This document shows, one piece after another, positions 57,231-64,000 of a stretch of 64,000 nucleotides of DNA. A model generated the notes under the pieces. The model worked only from the letters and a program-made list of their open reading frames with translations. It searched no databases and was not told where the DNA came from. Positions within the stretch are counted from its first letter, which is position 1. Each line of letters starts with the position of its first letter. Source of the DNA: Isoetes taiwanensis (lineage: Eukaryota; Streptophyta; Lycopodiopsida; Isoetales; Isoetaceae); contig JAJEKV010000099.1 in the NCBI GenBank assembly GCA_021234155.1, positions 3,505,453 to 3,569,452 on the forward strand. Reading direction: 5' to 3'. The translations under genes and the position numbers were made by a program.

Positions 57231-59756
57231 CTATTTGTGATTTCGAGTTTTTCTTCCAGTTTTGTGCCTAGTATTGGCTGCAGGTGTACCAGAAATCTTT
57301 ATGGTTTTGGAGATTGATTTTTTCCTTTTCTTGCTGACAGTAATTTTGGCATTACCAATAATCTTGCTAGATCCATCAAAATTAGACTCAGGGATTTTTT
57401 CCAGAAAGATATCATCATCCCAAGCAAAATTGGGATTAGAATTTTCTTTTTCAAGAAATATGTTGTCTACATTCTTATCCAAAGGAGACAGTTTCCAGAA
57501 CTTTGACACATATTTATTTGTAGAAGCATTATTATTGGTATCCAAAATATTAATGTCTAGGGGTTTAGGATCTTGCCTGGTTTGGAGCTCATTTAATGAG
57601 CAGTCTCCTCTTCTGGTGTTGATTTCAGAAATGTTTTCCATTGTTGGAGTTTCTGGTACCATTTCAATGCCCATGAGTTCAACTTGTTCACCTTCTGTCA
57701 CTGAATCTGATGTCCTTGTTGGAGTATCTGGAACCATTTCAATGTCATTGATTCCAAAATGTTCACATGCTGTCTCAGGATTTTGAATACTCTTTGATGC
57801 TGAATTACTCAAACTTCGAGCAATATCCTCTTGCAATTCTGACATCTGAAGAGCAATGTCTGGGGAAATAATTTCAACCTTTTTTGTACAAGGAGCAGAT
57901 GGAGAAGTGACAGGGGATATGTCTATAAGGCATGGATATGAGATGTTGGGGTGTGTGGTGGGTGTAATGATGGGTGAGGGTTGGTCATTTGGCTCAACTG
58001 AGTCTGCACAAATTTCATCCAATAGATCAGTCAAAATATTAAAACTGTTAGAGCACAGTATTTTTTTTGATTTCTCAGAATCTGAGCTTGTATTGTCTCC
58101 AGAATTCAACTCAGGATTTAGAGAACTTCCCTTTTGTTGATTTTGTTGAGGAAGAGTAACAACTTCTGGAGGTCTCGATTTTTGCTGAGTATCCAACTTT
58201 ATGCTATGTTCTAAGAGTACCTTTTGTTTCTCCTGATCTTTAGTTAATGAAATCCCATTTTCTTTTCCATTTTTGGGGACAGCTTTATTGTTTGCAGTAG
58301 CCATCTTATGGCCTTGAGTTGCCTTTGATGATATCCTTGCATCTGAATCATTTCCAGGTTGGATAACAATTCCTTTGTTAATTCTTCTTTCCCCCAAATT
58401 CTTCTGATGCTGATAGGAAATTAAACTGTCCTTAATAATATTATTAAGGGTGTTGTGAAGACCATTAGTATCATCAATCATATCATCAATCATGATTGAT
58501 TTTCCCTTTTGAATTCTTCTGTAATTTTCAGAATTCCCTATTCTGTTACTGTCCAAAACTTTATTTTGAATAGGATTAGAGATCTCCCTTTTTTGTCCAG
58601 TGCCATCTTGAGACAAGCCAAATGAACCTCTGTTCAAGACAGAGATTTTAATAGGTGGTTGTTCCAGGGAGGAATAACCAGAGAATTGGCTCTTGAAGCT
58701 AATAGTGTCAGGTAGATTGGAGATTTTTCCAGCTGCTCCTTTTTTCTTTTTTTGAATCCTTTTGAAGCTCCCATTAGTATTCTTGTTTTGACCTGTAATA
58801 TTGTTCATATCTGTTTGAATGTTTACATTTCTCTTTTCAGGTATGATATTTCCATCACCCTGCACTTGCTGAAAATTGCCATTCTGTGCACTTTCCATAA
58901 GTTTCTCATTTGTTTCCTTCCCCATTTTCTTAACTGAGGCAATATTTGAGGTGTTATCCTCAATACAAGCAGTATTTGCAAAATGCCTAGAATTGCATTT
59001 CTGGCAAATACATGGTAAACCAACCCATCTCAGATGTATAGAATTGCTTTGGCCAAAGAAATCAGTGAAAGGAATAGAGGTTGGCACTTGTTTAGATAGA
59101 TCAATTTGGATATAGCATTTAGGTGGCCTGTAAGGGAAATTATCAGAGGCAATGTATGTACCAAATGAATTGAAGATTGAAGAGAAACATTCTTCATGCC
59201 AATAAATGGGATTCAGATCATTCATAGAGACAGAGGCAATGCAAAATCTGTCCAATTTATTGAAAGACATGGTGGGGCTCCATTTGAGAAAGGATACTTG
59301 AAAGGAGTCACATGTTGCAGATCCAGTCTTGAGGAGATAGTTGGCAGTACGAGAATTGGCACATTCAATCATAAGATAAGGATAGTTAAGCCAAAAGATG
59401 GAGTTGATGACTATCCCCTTATGAAATTTGAGAAGTTGATCCCACATTCTTTCAACTTTGAGACCAACACTACTAACTCTTGCAATGACAGCATTATTTT
59501 TCAAAGTTTCTATTCTAGCAGCTATCAAAGGAGATTTCAAGGTAATACCTTTGAACATATGAAGATTAGGCGGTGTAACCGCTTTCAGACGATCCAAATC
59601 ATTCGCCCATTGACGATCTGTTCGGACTGGATGCACAGGTCTAGGAACCCCATTTTGAATAGGAACACCATCAGCATCAAGGATTGGAGTACCATTGTAG
59701 CCCGGGTCTTTGCAGAGGTTGTCCCATATTGGAGGGAAATGATCAAGGGGATGCAT
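57231..59756 (-). CDS. LINE ORF1: gag-like RNA-binding protein with zinc knuckle
   Basis: An 841-residue frame. Residues about 80-265 form a globular part of the type found in plant LINE and retro-gag proteins (SPLIAARIETLKNNAVIARV, IFWLNYPYLMIECANS). It ends in a knuckle CQKCNSRHFANTAC, whose spacing (C-x2-C-x3-H-x5-C) differs slightly from CCHC. The rest is long, polar and low in order (N, S, K, Q, I), with many PETPT and PDTPT words near residue 690, and a basic tail ending TRHKTGRKTRNHK. It is long for an ORF1, mostly because of the polar part. It probably coats the LINE RNA. Confidence 0.88.
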   Translation of the reverse strand: MHPLDHFPPIWDNLCKDPGYNGTPILDADGVPIQNGVPRPVHPVRTDRQWANDLDRLKAVTPPNLHMFKGITLKSPLIAARIETLKNNAVIARVSSVGLKVERMWDQLLKFHKGIVINSIFWLNYPYLMIECANSRTANYLLKTGSATCDSFQVSFLKWSPTMSFNKLDRFCIASVSMNDLNPIYWHEECFSSIFNSFGTYIASDNFPYRPPKCYIQIDLSKQVPTSIPFTDFFGQSNSIHLRWVGLPCICQKCNSRHFANTACIEDNTSNIASVKKMGKETNEKLMESAQNGNFQQVQGDGNIIPEKRNVNIQTDMNNITGQNKNTNGSFKRIQKKKKGAAGKISNLPDTISFKSQFSGYSSLEQPPIKISVLNRGSFGLSQDGTGQKREISNPIQNKVLDSNRIGNSENYRRIQKGKSIMIDDMIDDTNGLHNTLNNIIKDSLISYQHQKNLGERRINKGIVIQPGNDSDARISSKATQGHKMATANNKAVPKNGKENGISLTKDQEKQKVLLEHSIKLDTQQKSRPPEVVTLPQQNQQKGSSLNPELNSGDNTSSDSEKSKKILCSNSFNILTDLLDEICADSVEPNDQPSPIITPTTHPNISYPCLIDISPVTSPSAPCTKKVEIISPDIALQMSELQEDIARSLSNSASKSIQNPETACEHFGINDIEMVPDTPTRTSDSVTEGEQVELMGIEMVPETPTMENISEINTRRGDCSLNELQTRQDPKPLDINILDTNNNASTNKYVSKFWKLSPLDKNVDNIFLEKENSNPNFAWDDDIFLEKIPESNFDGSSKIIGNAKITVSKKRKKSISKTIKISGTPAANTRHKTGRKTRNHK

Positions 59757-60068
59757 GCTGTAGGAAAAGGTCGGCCTTGTCGGAAGGGGGGAGTTGCAAA
59801 GCTTGATGAAGAATGGAAATAGTTTGAATGTTTAGGGTTTTCTGGGTAAAAACTTTTTTAGGAAGATCAGACGACGCCATTTATAACAGGAAAAGTCCAG
59901 GAGAAAGCAACAAGGGGATTGAAAATAGGGAAATTGAGCAACAGAGGAGATGAGCAGATGGAAGGAAAGCAAAATCTAAAGTTAAGATGGATTGGTAGAC
60001 CATGAATTCACCAAGAAATTACAAATCCAAGTACAATTTGCTAAATTATAATGCTCTACAACACCTTT

Positions 60069-60368
60069 CTAATTCTCAGAATACACTTTCACAATGATTT
60101 TTTCTTCCGCCCAGTCACAATTGACCCTGAAAATTCCTGTTGCTGAGATCTTGCTGTCACCTATAAATTCCTCCAACCAGGAATTAAGCATTTCTGTTTC
60201 GAATTCAATGCAACTGGGAACAAAGGTATACTCTTGCTGAAATAGAGAATCTGGAAAGAAAGAATTGGTTATCAGAGAATTCCATAGTTCTGAAGATGAT
60301 CCTGACAGAAAACCACAGGTAAATCTCGGGCCATGTTTGAGTATTGTGAAAATTTTTGTATCCATCAA
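60069..60368 (-). CDS. Small ORF upstream of LINE ORF1
   Basis: A 99-residue frame starts MMDTKIFTILKHGPRFTCGF and ends with an acidic/basic strand segment (DWAEEKIIVKVYSEN). Composition is protein-like and it lies on the LINE's coding strand, 312 bases ahead of ORF1. It could be an extra 5' ORF, a displaced N-terminal piece of ORF1, or chance. No family is recognised. Confidence 0.4.
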   Translation of the reverse strand: MMDTKIFTILKHGPRFTCGFLSGSSSELWNSLITNSFFPDSLFQQEYTFVPSCIEFETEMLNSWLEEFIGDSKISATGIFRVNCDWAEEKIIVKVYSEN

Positions 60369-60573
60369 TAGCTCAGAGCATGAGGAATTTGTTGGTGCTG
60401 GCCCTCTACAGGGGCAGCCAGCAGACGTCCTTCAAATTCGATTCCGATCAGGCAAAAGTTGATGAATTCAGAGAGAGAAATGCCAAGAAGAGTGTTTGAA
60501 CAGAAAAATCCGGGAAGAAGACAAAAAAACCAAGAAAAATGGCGCACGTCATCTCTAGCAATTTGTGTTGATC

Positions 60574-60585
60574 TGATATGTGAAC
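60574..60585. repeat. LINE target-site duplication, right copy
   Basis: tgatatgtgaac, identical to 52541-52552, directly continuing into Helitron sequence ctcatcatgataatgcc. Confidence 0.93.
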
Positions 60586-60829
60586 TCATCATGATAATGC
60601 CTTTAATATTATAGATCTTCTTGCTATCTTGTCCAATATACTTCCAAAGCTACCACAGTAAATACGAAAGACACCCAAAGTGGTATGTATTTTCTATTTC
60701 GATGCTGTGAATCTTGAGTTCTAGCGCAGGGATTGCGGCTCCAGAATATTTGGTTATCTTGATCCAGAATATTTGATATTGGCTCAGGTTACAAATTGGC
60801 TCAGGTTACAGAGGCTGGTGATGTATACA

Positions 60830-61362
60830 GCTTATTCATGGAATTGGTATGATGAAGGCCTAATGCAGGCGTTCAAGATTTTATGTCAGAGGTAAAGCCA
60901 ATATCCCTAAACTATCTTCTGTATTTAATTTGGGAGCAAAGCAGAGCCATGGGAAAGTACCATAGCCGACCTAGCAAGGCCATGCTGTTTCTTAAGGCAT
61001 ATATAGAGCATCTTGATCAAGCATTCATGCCGAGGTTTCTCCAACAGGTATCAGATCCATCAGATATCACATCCATAATTGTGATAATTGTGATGTTCAA
61101 TACAAAGCATATACAGCTGCACATATAACCAGTGTCATACTTCTAGACTTGGGTATTTTCGCTTGCACTATTGAGCCAGAACAAAGCTCTGATTTTGGGT
61201 CTGCTTCTAGATTTGCTTTTTTCACAAGGGTTCTCTCGGTGGCTTCACAGAACTTCTTATGCAGATTATACTGCTTCCCGTCATTGTGTTCAACAGGTTG
61301 AAGATTTTGTTGCTGATCATGCCCTGCCCTACTATGGTAAAACGTCTGTTTTTGTCTAAGAT
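60830..61362 (+). pseudogene. Captured exon fragments in Helitron copy B
   Basis: The plus strand reads SLNYLLYLIWEQSRAMGKYH and FLKAYIEHLDQAFMPRFLQQ before a gtatcag donor. It then reads DFVADHALPYYGKTSVFV before a stop at 61357. Copy A holds the same pieces with different frame breaks. Unknown source gene. Confidence 0.45.
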
Positions 61363-62459
61363 GTTAAACCGAATGCTGAGATAAAGTTTTCAATTGGGTA
61401 TTGCCGATTTTGTTGAATCCCATGTGCAGGGGAATCCTATTGAATATGATTTTGTTGAATCTTGTTGCTGCTATTGTGTAGGGGGTTACAAGTCTTCAGC
61501 CCCATTATTTCATAGTAGGATGTGCAATTGTGTATTATTAGCTAAAAAGGCTGCTACCATTAAGTAGGAGCATGGTTGTTTCTTAGTAGAAGCATGCATA
61601 CATTGTAAGCTATGATATTAGAAGCGTGTTCTGCCGTTCTGTTTGTCCAATGCTTAGAGGCTCATATTTGATCAAACTGGAACAAATTGTATGGCAAAAT
61701 GGCTTGTTCTATCTTTACTTGCCCATGCTCTAGGCTGACATCCAATATTGTAGAAGCAAGAAAGGCTGGTGGGATTGTTCTACCTTACTGCTAATCCAAG
61801 ATGACATTTGGATAAACGAGAACAAGCTAAGTTTTAGGTTGGCTAGAACAGCTTGCACCCCTGTTGTGTTTAGATCTTGCTTGAAAGAAATGGTGCCTTG
61901 GGCGATGCTCTTATCTGTTGGAAATTATTGCAAGCTTTGATGTATAGAAGCTTTGTTATGCACTTATGGTTGCCTTGTGCATCCATTTCATCACTCATCT
62001 TCATCCCTTTGCATTCTAAATAGGACCATTGTCCTTCATACAACTACAGTGCTTTCCATAAAGTTCAGAAGAATGATTACATGCCCATACATATTTCTGT
62101 TGTAGGATCGCAAACAGAAGTTGTTATCCAAGTTATCCAAAGTTGATAAACAAAAGGGGGAAGGAAAGGAGACATTGATCGTATATATAAATGAACATAT
62201 TTGGGAAGTTCTCCTAAATAACACTTTTGTTATGATGTGGAATAGAGATATTGCCAAGGTATAGTCAAGCATTCCACAAAGAATCAACATTGTCAACCTA
62301 ATTCACAATAATTGAACATAAAGGGGTAAATAGCAACGCTTCATGTATATTTTTGCTATACTTTGGCATTGGTTATTTTAAATACCTTGAAATTGACCAA
62401 TCATTTTTTATGTACACAAGGAAGTTTTATTACTACCGCAAGTATATACATGTAAATCC
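61363..62459. other. Helitron copy B interior without coding signal
   Basis: Collinear (inverted) with copy A 20670-22560 except for the 0.8-kb segment missing at about 62092. Nothing coding was recognised. Confidence 0.6.
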
Positions 62460-62954
62460 TTGCACCATGCACATATTTGTACATGATATGCTTTTCAAAA
62501 TTAGCTTGAACGTGGATGGGGGTATGCACAACGATTCCACTTTGCGGTGGGTCACCTTTGTACATGACATGCTTCTCAAAATTAGCTTGAATGTGGATGG
62601 GGTATGCACAACGATTCCACTTTGCGGTGGGCCGGTGACCCGCTCTCGCCTTTGCGAAGGTATAGTAAAAAGTTCCACAAAAAACGCCACAACAATTGAA
62701 CCTAAAGGGGTGATGCTTCATGCATCACTTTTGCTATACTTTGTATGGTTTTTATTTTATAATATTCTATTCTATTCTTGAACTTGACCAATTACTTTTT
62801 TTCATATACAAAGATTAACCACCCCAAGACTCCTCGCAACAACTGCACACATTTGTATATGAAATGCTTTTCAAAATTAGCTTGAACATGGATGGGGTTA
62901 TGCACCTTTTGTGAAATATATTTATATTTTATTAATTTTTTATATTACGCCCGA

Positions 62955-62988
62955 CAAAAAGCCCAGCAACGCTGGGCACTTTTTCTAG
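62955..62988 (+). other. Helitron 3' terminal hairpin and CTAG (copy B)
   Basis: GCCCAGC-aac-GCTGGGC, then ACTTTTTCTAG, followed by host T. Same sequence as the copy A end. Confidence 0.92.
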
Positions 62989-64000
62989 TAAGACAATAAT
63001 GGCATTTGTGCAAACCAATTGCTATATTCAATGCTCTGGATACTTGGAAATTTGAAATAGCAGCAAATTTTAGCAAGAATAATCCAAACCTCAAGAATGC
63101 TTGTAATAATTCCGTTATTGCAGGATAGGAACCCACTTACAGTGCATATGCATGAGAAAATGAAAGATCCAAGTTCCTTCAAATTTTGCTTGCTCACATG
63201 TCCTCAAAAATCCAGAATAGAAACTTGTCTCTCTTGCATCTGGAGGTAAGTGTGCAAGATATCTGAGATTCCAAATCAAGAATCCCAAATGAACAATATT
63301 AAAGGAAATAGACTTTTTATCGAACTTTCAATATGGCTGGTGACGATTTGGGCAGTAGTCCCTGTTATAGATGGAAAACATTTCTATAAGTAGAATAGAA
63401 TATGTGATAGAAAATCAGTTCCAGCAAACCTTATAATCCAAGGTATTTAACAGCTTTGATGGAACTGAGTGTGGCATTTGTGCCATTGGTGAAATAATAT
63501 TACAAATGTTTCTAGCAATACATGCATGTTCTCTATGATCCTTCATGAAGAAATGAATTTTGTGCCAGTTCTGGTAATGATATGGCATTCTCAACAGCAA
63601 AAGAAGCAATCTCGTATGCCATGGAACACGCTTAAATGAGAAGGCATCGTCTTTGTGCCCTTGAAAATTCTACATTGTAGGATAGTTTGACACCTCATCA
63701 TGATGGTATAAATAAATGTCCAACAAACTATAAAATTCTATTATTTGCACATATTAACAATCAAATGGCTAACTATAAATGTCCAGCAAACTATAAAATT
63801 CTATAATTTGCACAAAACTATGGACTCTAGGTCAACATATTTTGGTAAGGGCAATGCAGCCAAACTGTATGTAATGCAGCAAGCCTCCATCAACCCCGGC
63901 CGAAGCCTAGGGCCGACAAGCTTGATTGCAAGTTGAGTTGAAGTCTTGGCATATGTTTGTACTTTCATTATAAAATCACAAAAGTATTTAATGCAAATTT
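62989..64000. other. No gene seen
   Basis: AT-rich DNA with short chance frames. The word ccaacaaactataaaattctat-atttgcaca occurs twice (about 63720 and 63783), a small direct repeat. Confidence 0.5.

Larger units (their letters stand above)
52553..60573 (-). mobile_element. Full-length L1-type LINE on the minus strand
   Basis: Minus-strand order is 5' region, a small ORF, ORF1 (59756-57231), ORF2 (57191-53709), a decayed ORF2 tail, and poly(A) seen as 28 T at 52553-52580. A 12-bp duplication flanks it. Domain content (gag-like ORF1 with zinc knuckle; endonuclease, RT and zf-RVT in ORF2) is that of plant L1-type LINEs. Long intact frames and exact duplications indicate a rather recent insertion. 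Confidence 0.95.
49249..62988 (+). mobile_element. Non-autonomous Helitron, copy B (plus strand), split by a LINE
   Basis: It is the inverse of copy A over its whole length outside the LINE and the copy-A-only segment. Homology starts at atatagtaataaaagcaaaatg (about 49250), where the extreme 5' bases are altered, and ends at hairpin GCCCAGC-aac-GCTGGGC, ACTTTTTCTAG and T (62988/62989). No Rep/helicase is present. The LINE at 52553-60573 accounts for its greater length. Confidence 0.88.

Noticed and set aside
20138-62988. One 43-kb composite transposon with giant terminal inverted repeats
   Set aside because: Each arm has its own Helitron 5' and 3' ends with A/T flanks, so two independent Helitron copies explain the symmetry better.

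Overview
This is a plant nuclear window made almost entirely of nested transposable elements. The evidence for a plant is an L1-type LINE with a zf-RVT tail, a CACTA element, Helitrons with hairpin plus CTAG ends, and a Ty3 element whose RT resembles the Tat/Athila branch. AT-rich introns with GT-AG borders and poly(A) retroposons fit. The species cannot be fixed from sequence; a large repeat-rich genome (fern-like or another vascular plant) is a guess. No cellular gene is intact; a few exon-like fragments are noted with low confidence.

Region 1 (1-20137). Host DNA with possible exon remnants is interrupted by a two-gene DNA transposon at 3379-18190, with about 40-bp imperfect terminal inverted repeats and a probable 4-bp duplication AAAT. 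Its plus-strand gene (3672-7299, eight exons, 1037 codons when spliced) encodes a D-D-E transposase-like protein and is broken by one in-frame TAG. Its convergent minus-strand partner (8112-17893, five exons, about 543 aa) encodes a coiled-coil/RING-like protein. A 7.8-kb CACTA element (8578-16419, duplication TGT) sits inside exon 3 of that partner. The CACTA element carries LINE scraps and what look like captured minus-strand exons, and I see no CACTA transposase. The two-gene element is the best candidate for something undescribed.

Region 2 (20138-31278). A non-autonomous Helitron lies on the minus strand (20138-26647). It is followed by a 1.4-kb purine-only tract, a second Helitron 3' end, a poly(A) retroposon with 10-bp target duplication, and a third Helitron 3' end.

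Region 3 (31399-42389). A full-length but heavily frameshifted Ty3/Gypsy element has about 575-bp LTRs and a GTGCA duplication. Its 3' region of about 3.9 kb after integrase holds proline-rich and coiled-coil reading frames.

Region 4 (42390-49248). Two inverted Helitron 3' ends are followed by gene-like minus-strand fragments containing a 971-bp tandem duplication. Next come a 2-kb degenerate AGATTC-type array and a GC-rich 0.3-kb block flanked by 200-bp direct repeats.

Region 5 (49249-62988, then 1 kb with nothing recognised). A second copy of the Region 2 Helitron lies in the opposite orientation. It was split by an 8-kb L1-type LINE (52553-60573) with ORF1, ORF2, a 28-T tail on the plus strand and a 12-bp duplication. 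The Region 2 copy preserves the empty site.

The insertions can be ordered: CACTA after the two-gene element, and the LINE after the Helitron duplication.
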